Shown in pieces: positions 55,141 to 63,929 of a stretch of DNA of 64,000 bases. The DNA lies in contig NZ_JHZC01000004.1 in the NCBI RefSeq assembly GCF_000621125.1, positions 682,001-746,000 of the forward strand, given 5' to 3'. Position 1 is the first letter of the stretch, and each line of letters starts with the position of its first letter. This stretch comes from Maribacter antarcticus DSM 21422 (GTDB lineage Bacteria > Bacteroidota > Bacteroidia > Flavobacteriales > Flavobacteriaceae). The notes beneath the pieces were generated by a model that saw only the letters and a list, made by a program, of their open reading frames with translations, did no database searches and was not told the DNA's origin. A program made the translations under genes and the position numbers.

Positions 55141-55901
55141 ATGTCTAACATCGGATTAATCATTGAAGAACGCGGTAGGGCTATTGGCGATTTTTTAGTA
55201 GGTAGATTAATTCCGTTTCATAAGAAACGCATGATAGCTCCGTTTATATTTATCAATTACATGAGCCTACCATATTGGGTCCAAAAACCTTCATGAATGC
55301 GGACCAGCATCTACACACAGGTCTTTCTACCCTTACCTATATGTTGGAAGGAGAATTGATGCACGAGGATAGTATTGGAATGAAACAGGTGATACAACCA
55401 TTGTCTATAGACTGAATGGTTGCGGGTAAAGGTGTTTACCATACGTAACGGACTCCGAAACATCTTAGGGATGGAGCTAGGTTCACGGTGTCTGGCTATC
55501 AAATTTGGGTAGTCCTACCTAAACATCTAGAAGATATTTATCCCGAATTTTGTCATATTGAAGTAAAGGATTTACCCACTTGGCAAGATGGGACTGCGAG
55601 TTGTACCTTGGTCGCAGGAAGAGGCTTTGGTAGAAAATCTCCAGTTCCTGTACGTTCACCCTTGTTTATAGTTGAATTAAAAACCAAAGAACGCTATGCC
55701 CTTAATAGCTTAGATAACCTAAAAGGAGAAATTGGTATTTGTATTGTTGAAGGGAGCATAAAAGCATGTGGTGAAATCGTAAAAAAGGAAAACATTATGG
55801 TTAGTAAAGTTACCGATACGTGCAAGACCGTTGTGGAAGCCAATACACATACATTACTTTTTGGGGGCGAACCGTTTCTAGAAGAACGGTATATCCACTG
55901 A
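55141..55901 (+). pseudogene. Pirin-family protein gene, disabled by a frameshift and two nonsense codons
   Basis: ATG 55141 begins an obvious pirin: EERGRAIGDFLVGRLIPF, KKRMIAPFIFINYMS. Between 55261 and 55266 one base is missing, and the pirin continues in the next frame (ILGPKTFMNADQHLHTG, LSTLTYMLEGELMHEDSIGM). In that frame two stops appear: TGA at 55413-55415 where the family has Trp (D-stop-MVAGKGV) and TAA at 55446-55448 where it has Glu (HT-stop-RTPKHLR). The rest, GYQIWVVLPKHLEDIYPEF to 55901, is intact. Pirins are cupin quercetinase-like or redox proteins. Three independent lesions make this a real pseudogene and not one sequencing slip. Confidence 0.95.
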
Positions 55902-56009
55902 AATTTTGTCTTCCATAACAAAGAAAAAATAGAAAAGGCCAAGGTTGAGTAGAAAGAGAAAACTTTTCCGATGATGCCAGACGATTCTAGTTACGTAGCC
56001 TTGTCAAGA

Positions 56010-56411
56010 TTATACCTTTTCCCAAGTTCTATTTGGCCCTAATTTAAAACTGCCCAAATGGTTAAAATTACATTCATTCGGTAAAATCAAGGATAAGAAA
56101 GAACTTTCGTCCTTGGATCGATACAAATGATAGGTCTTGCCTACTATGGGTTCAAAACCAAACTTGGCACTGTAGACTAAATTGTTCAGCTCAAAATCGT
56201 TCATTAAGCGTTTATACTCCTCCTGTATCGCCTCATATTGGGCTTTAAATTGGTTATTTGCACTTACAATATTGGTATTTTTCCAAGAAGTAACATCTGG
56301 TGGTGTGATTTTTGGTGCGGCAACACTGCTAGAATAAGGCAGTAGTTTTCCGTTATAGGACTGGGTCTCCTCGTCAAAAACAATGTAATCTGGTTTTTTT
56401 TCTTTTTCCAT
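56010..56411 (-). CDS. DUF2452-domain protein of unknown function
   Basis: A 133-residue cytosolic protein. It starts KKPDYIVFDEETQSYNGKLL, with ITPPDVTSWKNTNIVSANNQF, and ends in a tail with FEPIVGKTYHLYRSKDESSFLSLI. The pattern matches DUF2452, a family of unknown function common in Flavobacteriia. It stands alone on the minus strand between two pseudogenes. The frame is intact. Confidence 0.88.
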   Translation of the reverse strand: MEKEKKPDYIVFDEETQSYNGKLLPYSSSVAAPKITPPDVTSWKNTNIVSANNQFKAQYEAIQEEYKRLMNDFELNNLVYSAKFGFEPIVGKTYHLYRSKDESSFLSLILPNECNFNHLGSFKLGPNRTWEKV

Positions 56412-56585
56412 AGCCTTGCAAAATTAATCAAAACACATGAATTTTCGAACAGAAAACGATAATAGGGGAGTGCGAAACGTTAAAACGACATGTTTTAAAT
56501 AGTTTTGAAAAAAATGTATCTTTTCAACATCGGAAATATATAAATCAAAAAATTTAAAGGTCGATATATAACCTAAACGTATAGT

Positions 56586-56975
56586 ATGCGCAACCTGTTT
56601 TTAATCACATTAGCGATTTGCTTGTGTTTTTCTTGCAAGCAATTCGTTGAACAAGAAGACCCGTATCATTGGATACCCTTAATGGTAACCGCTACTGCTT
56701 ATAATTTTACCCTAGAACAAACATCCTATGAGCATTCTAAAATTATGGCGTGGGGAGATTCCATTAAGCCAGGTGTTAAGTGAATTGCAGTTTCCAGAGA
56801 TCTTTTAAAAAATGGATTGAATTACAATACCTTGGTCAAAATTGATACTTTTAATGGTGTTTACATCGTAAAGGATAAAATGCATCCAAGATGGCAGAAT
56901 CGGATAGACATTTATAGGGATGAAAATGTAAAAAAGGCTAAAGATTGGGGCAGAAGAAAAATAGAAATAACCTAA
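56586..56975 (+). pseudogene. 3D-domain (lytic-enzyme-like) lipoprotein, interrupted by an in-frame TGA
   Basis: A lipoprotein signal MRNLFLITLAICLCFSCKQF is followed by the start of a 3D domain (VTATAYNFTLEQTSYEHSKIMAWGDSIKPGVK). At 56781-56783 there is TGA. Reading continues in the same frame as IAVSRDLLKNGLNYNTLVKID, YIVKDKMHPRWQNRIDIYRDE, to TAA at 56973-56975. Family members have Cys in the place of the TGA (PGxKCIAVSRDL), so a Cys codon has probably become a stop. 3D-domain proteins are MltA-like and act on the cell wall. The stop removes the second half of the domain. Confidence 0.88.
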
Positions 56976-57010
56976 GGAGTAAGAAAGTGCTCTTTATATA
57001 CAGTTGAAAA

Positions 57011-57670
57011 ATGAGAATACTAGCACTGTTTGCGATTAGTGTTTTGATCCTATCGTCTTGTAAATCGGCCATACGCATTATAGATAAACCTATAGTATAT
57101 GATCAGGAGCGCAAACTTTTAACGCTTGAGTATCTTGAACAGCGCTATGGTATTAAAGCCAATAGTCCTAAAATAACACCAAAAATGATTGTCTTGCATT
57201 GGACTGTTATTCCAACGCTTCAAAAATCGTTCGAGGCTTTTGAGAATGCTACGCTGCCTAATTGGAGACCTGATATAAAAACTGTCAGTGGTTTAAATGT
57301 GTCCTCTCAATTTATGGTAGATCGTGATGGTACTGTTTATAGACTTTTACCAGAAACGATTATGGCAAGGCATGTCATTGGTTTAAATCATTGTGCTATT
57401 GGCGTGGAGAATGTGGGAGGAGATATTGGGCAACCCTTAACTAAAGCCCAGTTAAAATCGAATATTTGGTTGGTGCGTTATTTGTCAAACAAATATGATA
57501 TTGATTATTTGATAGGTCATTATGAATATACGTTGTTCGAAAATCATCCGCTTTGGTTAGAGAAAGATAGTGGCTACCGTACAGTAAAAACAGACCCTGG
57601 AGCCGATTTTATGGAAAAGGTAAGAAAAGCAGTCGATGATTTAAATTTCAAACTATTACCAAAATCATAG
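57011..57670 (+). CDS. N-acetylmuramoyl-L-alanine amidase (Amidase_2) lipoprotein
   Basis: A 219-residue lipoprotein; the signal RILALFAISVLILSSC has a lipobox LSSC. The amidase_2 (AmpD-type) domain shows zinc ligands: His in MIVLHWTVIPT, His in RHVIGLNHCAIGVENVG, and an Asp in KTDPGADFM. It cleaves the muramoyl-L-alanine bond in peptidoglycan or its fragments, acting in the periplasm or at the outer membrane. It stands 35 bases after the interrupted 3D-domain gene, which also acts on the wall. Confidence 0.94.
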   Translation: MRILALFAISVLILSSCKSAIRIIDKPIVYDQERKLLTLEYLEQRYGIKANSPKITPKMIVLHWTVIPTLQKSFEAFENATLPNWRPDIKTVSGLNVSSQFMVDRDGTVYRLLPETIMARHVIGLNHCAIGVENVGGDIGQPLTKAQLKSNIWLVRYLSNKYDIDYLIGHYEYTLFENHPLWLEKDSGYRTVKTDPGADFMEKVRKAVDDLNFKLLPKS

Positions 57671-57739
57671 CATCATCCTAAACACGGCTTTTGATAGGAT
57701 TATATTATTTTTACATCACACTACAAATTAACGACCATA

Positions 57740-59203
57740 ATGAAATATTTAAGACTCTTTATTACTTTTTTTATTCCTTTTTTTGGAATAACTCAGTCAC
57801 AGGATATAACCACTGAGTTATACGATACCTATGAGACCTATAAGGAGGAGTCCTTGAATAAAAGAAGAATAAAGCATGCTGAAATTGCTCCTTTGATTAC
57901 CAAAGCTAATATAAATTCAAAATTTAAGGTCACTAAAGTGGGTACTTCTATCGCTGGAAAAAGCTTGTCTTTGATTAGTCTGGGCACAGGAGAAACGAGT
58001 GTTTTTCTTTGGTCACAAATGCACGGTGATGAGCCTACGGCAACACAGGCTATTTTTGACATATTAAATTTCTTTGATAGTGCTGATTTTAAACAAGAGA
58101 AGGAAGCTATATTGGAAAACCTTACGATTCATTTTCTTCCTATGCTAAATCCGGATGGAGCGGAATTATTTCAAAGAAGAAATTTGTTGGGTGTTGATAT
58201 AAATAGGGACGCCTTGCGTTTGCAATCACCAGAAAGTCGAACATTGAAAAGGGTACGTGATAGCCTAGAGGCCGATTTCGGCTTTAATCTTCACGACCAA
58301 AGCACTTACTACAATGCAGAACGAACAGATAAACCTGCTACGATATCCTATTTAGCACCAGCCTATAATTATGAGAAGGACATTAACGAGGTTCGCGCTA
58401 ACGCCATGAAGATTATTGTGTTTATGAACACTATACTGCAGCAGTATGCACCAGGACAAGTAGGTAGGTATAATGATGATTTTGAACCCAGAGCATTTGG
58501 GGATAATATTCAGAAATGGGGGACAAGTACTATTTTAATAGAATCTGGCGGATATTTAAATGATACAGAGAAACAAGAAATCAGAAAACTTAATTATGTA
58601 TCCATTCTCTCCGCTATCTACACCATAGCCAAACAAAATTATACTGATATCCCCATTTCAGAATATGAAAAAATACCGGAAAACGATAGAAAGTTGTTTG
58701 ATTTAAAAATCTTAGGTGCAACATACGAGCTCCTTGGAAACACCTATACAATCGACTTAGGTATTAATCAAATGGAAGTGGATTATGAAGACCATAATAC
58801 CTTTTGGTATAGTAGTCGCGTTTTCGATCAGGGTGACTTATCTACTTATTACGGTTACGAAACCTTAGATGCCAGTGCTCATACTATTAAGCAGGCTAAA
58901 GTATATCCGCAGGTATTGAATGCGATGTCAGCAGCGAAAGAACTTAATCCTTTAGAAGTATTAAGGAACAGCTATGGCTACCTTAGAGTGGCCAATATTC
59001 CTGCTACAGCTTTGAATTCACCAGTTCCATTTCATATGATAGGAAAAGCCTATAAAGTTCCAGAATTGAGAATTCAACCTGGAGTAAATCCAACCTTTTT
59101 CCTAGAGAAAAATGGAGTTTTGGAATATGCAGTAATTAACGGCTTCCTAATCGATTTAAAACAAAAAACACCTATGATACCGAATGCGATGATTTATAGA
59201 TAA
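57740..59203 (+). CDS. M14-family zinc carboxypeptidase, secreted
   Basis: A 487-residue exported peptidase. Signal MKYLRLFITFFIPFFGITQS. The M14 zinc site is WSQMHGDEPTAT (HxxE), with the third ligand His in FNLHDQSTYYN; the catalytic Glu is in ILIESGGYLND. Sequence after about 310 is a beta-rich C-terminal region. It removes C-terminal amino acids from peptides, or glutamate from peptidoglycan peptides; the substrate is not predictable. Located 69 bases after the amidase gene on the same strand. Confidence 0.93.
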   Translation: MKYLRLFITFFIPFFGITQSQDITTELYDTYETYKEESLNKRRIKHAEIAPLITKANINSKFKVTKVGTSIAGKSLSLISLGTGETSVFLWSQMHGDEPTATQAIFDILNFFDSADFKQEKEAILENLTIHFLPMLNPDGAELFQRRNLLGVDINRDALRLQSPESRTLKRVRDSLEADFGFNLHDQSTYYNAERTDKPATISYLAPAYNYEKDINEVRANAMKIIVFMNTILQQYAPGQVGRYNDDFEPRAFGDNIQKWGTSTILIESGGYLNDTEKQEIRKLNYVSILSAIYTIAKQNYTDIPISEYEKIPENDRKLFDLKILGATYELLGNTYTIDLGINQMEVDYEDHNTFWYSSRVFDQGDLSTYYGYETLDASAHTIKQAKVYPQVLNAMSAAKELNPLEVLRNSYGYLRVANIPATALNSPVPFHMIGKAYKVPELRIQPGVNPTFFLEKNGVLEYAVINGFLIDLKQKTPMIPNAMIYR

Positions 59204-59540
59204 AAATTTTGGCAACCAAATTGTAATGTCATTTGATAACCGTAGCGTACTCAGATAACCAACTTAGTAAACAAGGTAGCTTTGAGGGTAGAAAAGAGTA
59301 GTAATACTAAGTTCTTTTAAGGTGTTGAAAGCAAACTTAGGGCACTATTTCTAATAATTTCATAGAATATATCCATTATTTTCAGTTTTTAGAGCTTGTA
59401 TTATTGTTTTTAGGATGTGTGTTAATTTTATGAGGAGTTATTAATAAAAAAACTAAAAAGCCGAAAAACCTACTCTATAGACCGTATAATTTTAAAACAT
59501 GACATCCGGTAATTAGTATTAATTTCTCAAAATTTGTCAT
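59204..59540. other. Gene-free stretch after the M14 peptidase
   Basis: About 340 AT-rich bases with no supported coding sequence or RNA. The bidirectional terminator begins at 59541. Confidence 0.5.
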
Positions 59541-59574
59541 AAAAAAAGGGAAGCAATTGCTTCCCTTTTTTTTT
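59541..59574. terminator. Bidirectional intrinsic terminator
   Basis: A nearly perfect palindrome with core GGGAAGCAATTGCTTCCC (59548-59565), flanked by A residues on the left and a long T run on the right, forms a stable hairpin. It can end transcription of the M14 peptidase on the plus strand and of the OmpA-family pseudogene on the minus strand. Confidence 0.8.
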
Positions 59575-59581
59575 AGTCTAC

Positions 59582-60238
59582 TTACGATAAAGTCTCTAAA
59601 TCCAAAAGGGCAAATAATTTGTCCAAATTAGGAAGGATAACAATTTTTGTTCTTGGCCATATTCTCTTTGGAATCGTTTTCAGCCAAAGGCAAGTAGCTA
59701 CTTCTTCCAGCAGCAATTAATTGTGTTGAGTTTACATCGTACTGCTTTTGTAGCTACAGAACGATGGAGGTAGCACGCTTTAGCCTCAGGTCTCAGTCAT
59801 CGATTAGTAGGCGTGTTTATGGTTCTAGCGCCAGTATGGTCTGCTACCATAACTTCCATGTTTGGTTCGGATTTAATGACCTCAGCCAATTTTCTAAGGA
59901 TTTTCTCCGCTTTGTTATTTATTTTATAGTGTACGGTGTTAAACAGTAGTTCATCGGAAATGTTAAGCATCACTGCTGTTGTCAATATTCAGATCCCCAA
60001 CATCGCTAAACAGCGAGTCGATTATCTTTTTTAAGGCGTTTATCTTGGAGTGGAACCCTGCAGCGCGTGCCTCTATTTTGGCGAACTTAACTTTCAGTTC
60101 TTCCTTTGCTACCTGCGTCTTGGTTAGTGTACTCTTGGTCTGAGATAAATTATCTTCCAAGGTTGCCTATTTCTTTTTGGATATACATGAAGCGAAAAGG
60201 GCTATAGAAACTTTTCCTACTATTGCTTTATTTTTCAT
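59582..60238 (-). pseudogene. Decayed OmpA-family lipoprotein gene
   Basis: Starting at ATG 60238 on the minus strand: lipoprotein signal ending LFASCISKKK, then TAG at 60167-60169. The same frame continues as ATLEDNLSQTKSTLTKTQ and the coiled coil AKEELKVKFAKIEARAAGF. A large internal deletion follows; homologues have about 100 more residues here. After another frame shift the OmpA C-domain starts with VMLNISDELLFNTVHYKIN and EVMVADHTGARTINTP, then frames change again: LRLKRATSIVL, QLIAAGRSSYLPLAENDSK, and RTKIVILPNLDKLFALLDLE to the stop at 59582. At least four lesions are visible, so this is an old pseudogene. The intact family tethers the outer membrane to peptidoglycan. Confidence 0.92.
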
Positions 60239-60394
60239 TTTATCGTTATTTAAGATTTATATGAATGTTTTCAAACCCTTTTACTGAAACAATTGACGAA
60301 CCGATGTTTTAATCTCTTGTGTTTCCTAAAAATCGCTCCGTTTTCAGCTATGAATAATTAGTTTCTAGCTAGTTGAAACGTAAATATTTGGAAT

Positions 60395-60423
60395 AAAAAA
60401 AGAGGCCGACCGGCCTCTTTTTT
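60395..60423 (-). terminator. Intrinsic terminator of the vWA lipoprotein gene
   Basis: The inverted repeat AGAGGCCG (60401-60408) and CGGCCTCT (60411-60418) encloses two bases. It is flanked by A residues and T residues on either strand. It lies about 20 bases past the vWA stop on the minus strand and would also work in reverse. Confidence 0.8.
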
Positions 60424-60440
60424 AAATCGTAAGTTTTCTC

Positions 60441-61532
60441 CTATTCACATCCTCCAGTAAAGCCTTTGGCGTTAAATTTCGTTTGTACCGCACCTTCTCT
60501 TGTGCTTGTTTTTACTTGTATAGCTAGGTTATTTTCCCCACTACCATCCCGTTTTGGGCTGCAATATTCAAATAGGTAAAAACTGTTGGCCCTTTCAGAT
60601 ACCTTATCCGAAATAGCGTTAAAGGTATCTTCTAATTCCTCCTTATTAGCGGCAAATACGGTGGCTGTTTTTCCAATATCGGACAACACTTGTGTGTCTA
60701 TCTCGCTACCTAAACCTATACTAAAGAAGGAAATATTTGCATTGGCTTCGTTTACTTTTTTTAGCGCTGCTGTCTCTGTAAAACGAGATGCTTGATCCGT
60801 ACCATCTGTAAAAATAACAACCGCGGCTGCTCCAATATTGTCTCTGGCCGTAGTCGATTTTATAAGATCGGAGGCAATATCAGTAACTTTGATTACTGCC
60901 CCGTATAAATCGGTGGAAGGGTCGGAACTTATATCAACCGTAATACCTTCTATAGAAGCAATAAGTTCTGCCCTGGAAGAAGTGAGCTCGTTTAACAAGT
61001 GTAATTTGTCTTCACCATCAAACCAATAAATAGCCATTTGATTCGATTCCTGAGCTATTTCTGGCATCACATTAGTTACAAAACTGGCGCTTGCTATTTT
61101 TAATTCTTCAAGACTGCTGTCCAAAACACTATTACTCAAATCTAAAACCAATAAGGTGCTATTGTTGAAAACTTGAGAATTAGGCGATATACGTGCAAAG
61201 GACTCAGAGGTAGATATGGTATTGAAACAATCATCGTTCCTTCCTTGTTCGTAAATCGTAAACTGATCTGCAGTTAATCCTGGAACGGGATTGCCATTGG
61301 TATCAGAAACTTTAAAGAAAATGGACACCTTTCCAGGAGCCGTTGTAAATTGGTCTTGTATGGATAGCAATAATTCGCCGTCATCTAGACCTAAACATTC
61401 GTCTACAGGCTTACCCTCTCCAAGACCTTCGCCTAGATTCAAGTTAAAATCAATATCATCATCCGCGTTTCCACAAGAAACAAGAAGGGAAACAAGCAAA
61501 AGGGAAGTAAAAGTTCTAAAGAACGATTTCAT
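60441..61532 (-). CDS. von Willebrand factor A-domain lipoprotein
   Basis: From the ATG at 61532, a 363-residue lipoprotein: signal MKSFFRTFTSLLLVSLLVSC with lipobox LVSC, followed by acidic residues. The vWA domain shows the MIDAS motif in TLLVLDLSNSVLDSS (DxSxS), MAIYWFDGEDKLHLL, and VVIFTDGTDQASRFTETAAL. The C-terminal Cys residues (EYCSPKRDGSG and FTGGCE) may form a disulfide. It probably mediates metal-dependent protein binding at the surface. The longer frame to 61625 would start upstream of the signal, so it is rejected. A terminator follows. Confidence 0.88.
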   Translation of the reverse strand: MKSFFRTFTSLLLVSLLVSCGNADDDIDFNLNLGEGLGEGKPVDECLGLDDGELLLSIQDQFTTAPGKVSIFFKVSDTNGNPVPGLTADQFTIYEQGRNDDCFNTISTSESFARISPNSQVFNNSTLLVLDLSNSVLDSSLEELKIASASFVTNVMPEIAQESNQMAIYWFDGEDKLHLLNELTSSRAELIASIEGITVDISSDPSTDLYGAVIKVTDIASDLIKSTTARDNIGAAAVVIFTDGTDQASRFTETAALKKVNEANANISFFSIGLGSEIDTQVLSDIGKTATVFAANKEELEDTFNAISDKVSERANSFYLFEYCSPKRDGSGENNLAIQVKTSTREGAVQTKFNAKGFTGGCE

Positions 61533-61688
61533 AATCATATATTTTCTATTCAATAAAATTAACGTAGTTTCCGCTGATAAATTATCGGTAGTTTTCTTTA
61601 TTGTGTTAAACAATGTTAAAGACAAGAAGCTGATTATGTTGTTTTCTATTTTGAAGTACAGTTAATACATCCATTTAATTAAAAACAG

Positions 61689-63863
61689 TTGAAAAAAACA
61701 GTATTATTACTTCCAATACTTTTTTTGGTTACTGGGGTATCGTCCCAAAAGAAAAATGACCAATTTAAGTTAAATATAAAACAAGCAACCGGGCCAATAG
61801 CTATAGATGGTGTAGGCGATGATGCTGCTTGGAGCGCTACCGATGTGGCTAAGGACTTTTTTATGGTGCTGCCAATGGATGATGGGCCAGCTGAAAATAC
61901 TTCTGAAATACGAATGGCCTATGACGATAAGAACATCTATCTACTAGCTATTTTTTACAATGAACAAAAAGGTAAAAATTTTGTAGAATCACTTCGAAGA
62001 GATTTTGCTTTTGGAAAGAATGACAACTTTTTATTGTTCATAGATTCATTTAATAACCAGACTACGGGTTTTTCATTTGGCAGCAATGCTGCAGGTGCCC
62101 AATGGGATGGTACCATGTTCGCTGGTGGAAGAATAGACCTTAATTGGGATACCAAATGGATTTCGGAAGTTACCCGAAATGATGAAAAATGGGTTTTTGA
62201 GATGGCACTGCCGTTTAAATCGATTCGATATGAAGCTGGGGTAACAGAATGGGGTATTAATTTTAGCCGGCTTGATTTAAAATCGAGTGAAAAATCTAGC
62301 TGGACCCCAATACCTAGGCAGTTTCCTACCTCATCATTGGCCTACACCGGTACTTTGGTCTGGGATAAACCGCCACCTCCACCCGGAATCAACTATTCCA
62401 TTATTCCCTATGTATTGAGTAACGTATCCGAAGACTTAGAAAATAACGAGAGTTCTGAATATGAGGTAAAAGCGGGTGGTGATGTAAAATTCAGCCTTAC
62501 TTCATCTTTAAATCTTGATTTGACAATAAATCCTGATTTTTCACAAGTGGAGGTTGATAGGCAAGTCACTAATTTAGATCGTTTTGAACTATTTTTTCCT
62601 GAGCGGAGACAGTTCTTTTTGGAGAACAGTGATCTATTTGCCAATTTTGGATATGATAATATTCGTCCCTTTTTCTCTCGTAGGATAGGACTTGGGGTGC
62701 CCATACAGGCAGGGGCACGTATAAGTGGTAATTTAAACGAAAATTGGCGTGTAGGCCTATTGAACATGCAAACGGCTAGTATAAATGCATCAGGACTCCC
62801 AAGCCAGAACTTTGGCGTTCTTTCACTACAAAGAAAGGTGTTTAAACGCTCTAATATTGGTCTGATGTTCGTGAATAAACAGTCCCTTAACTATCCAACC
62901 GAAAATGATTCGGTACAAGCACTGTATCCTAAATTCAATAGAAATCTAGGCATAGAATATAATTTAGCATCATCCAACAACCTTTGGAACGGGAAGGCCT
63001 TTTTTTTAAAGTCTTTTGGCTCAGGGCAGAAAGGCAATGGCGTTACACAGGCTGCCAATATAGAGTATAACAGTAGAAAATGGAATTGGGGCTTTCAACA
63101 GGAATGGGTCGCTGAGGATTATACCGCAGAAGTGGGTTTTGTTCCTCGGACTGGGTATGTTAGTTTTGGCTCCTCCGCAGGTCATATTTTTTTTCCAAAA
63201 AAAAGTAAACTGGTAAGCCACGGACCAGTATTGAACGTTAAGTACTTTTTTAATGAATCCTTTAAACAAACCGACCGCACTAACTTTTTAGCATATAATT
63301 TCAACTTTATAAACAGGAGTAATTTATTCTTCTTTATTTCGGATGATTACGTGGAACTACTTTCACCTTTTGACCCCACAAGATTAGGTAAAGAAGAGCT
63401 GGAGACAGGTACGAAGCATAGCTGGAATGCTTTTGGTTGGGAATTTAATTCTAGACCACAGAGCCTTTTTACCTATAATTTTTCGGGTAGGCTTGGTGGG
63501 TATTACTTGGATGGTAACCGCACAAGCTTATCCACGGAGTTAGGATATCGATTTCAGCCCTATGTAAGCTTAAGCGCAAATGTGAATTATAATCATATTA
63601 ATCTACCAGAACCTTGGAACAAATCGCAGTTTTGGCTGGTTGGATCTGAATTGGATATCACATTTACCAACAAAGTATTTTTTTCCAATCTCTTCCAATA
63701 CAATGAGCAAACGGGGAACCTCAATGTGAATTCTAGATTCCAATGGCGCTACAGTCCTGCATCAGACCTATTCTTGGTGTATACGAACAACTATTTTATA
63801 GAGCCTTATGAAAGTCGCAACTGGGGGATTACCTTGAAATTCACGTACTGGTTGAATAAGTAA
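61689..63863 (+). CDS. DUF5916 outer-membrane protein with CBM9-like N-terminus
   Basis: A 724-residue exported protein with a TTG start at 61689 and signal KKTVLLLPILFLVTGVSSQ. The N-terminal part (about 28-230) is a carbohydrate-binding family 9-like beta-sandwich, with IDGVGDDAAWSATDVAKDF. Then comes the DUF5916 beta-barrel region: LDLTINPDFSQVEVDRQVTNLDRFELFFPERRQFFLEN and NIRPFFSRRIG. A C-terminal series of amphipathic strands ends in aromatic residues (KFTYWLNK), consistent with an outer-membrane barrel. Function is unknown; the DFSQVEVD-FFPERRxFFLE pattern is the family signature. Confidence 0.9.
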   Translation: MKKTVLLLPILFLVTGVSSQKKNDQFKLNIKQATGPIAIDGVGDDAAWSATDVAKDFFMVLPMDDGPAENTSEIRMAYDDKNIYLLAIFYNEQKGKNFVESLRRDFAFGKNDNFLLFIDSFNNQTTGFSFGSNAAGAQWDGTMFAGGRIDLNWDTKWISEVTRNDEKWVFEMALPFKSIRYEAGVTEWGINFSRLDLKSSEKSSWTPIPRQFPTSSLAYTGTLVWDKPPPPPGINYSIIPYVLSNVSEDLENNESSEYEVKAGGDVKFSLTSSLNLDLTINPDFSQVEVDRQVTNLDRFELFFPERRQFFLENSDLFANFGYDNIRPFFSRRIGLGVPIQAGARISGNLNENWRVGLLNMQTASINASGLPSQNFGVLSLQRKVFKRSNIGLMFVNKQSLNYPTENDSVQALYPKFNRNLGIEYNLASSNNLWNGKAFFLKSFGSGQKGNGVTQAANIEYNSRKWNWGFQQEWVAEDYTAEVGFVPRTGYVSFGSSAGHIFFPKKSKLVSHGPVLNVKYFFNESFKQTDRTNFLAYNFNFINRSNLFFFISDDYVELLSPFDPTRLGKEELETGTKHSWNAFGWEFNSRPQSLFTYNFSGRLGGYYLDGNRTSLSTELGYRFQPYVSLSANVNYNHINLPEPWNKSQFWLVGSELDITFTNKVFFSNLFQYNEQTGNLNVNSRFQWRYSPASDLFLVYTNNYFIEPYESRNWGITLKFTYWLNK

Positions 63864-63929
63864 GGATTTTAAGTATAAAGTTGAGTTGAAAAAAGAAGAC
63901 ATCAATCAAAAATTAATAACTTGTGAACT

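Noticed and set aside
49299-60238. Genetic-code change or recoding to explain interrupted frames
   Set aside because: The interrupting codons include TAA, TGA and TAG, and two of the genes also have frameshifts or deletions. Intact genes use all three as normal stops. Gene decay or sequencing error is simpler.
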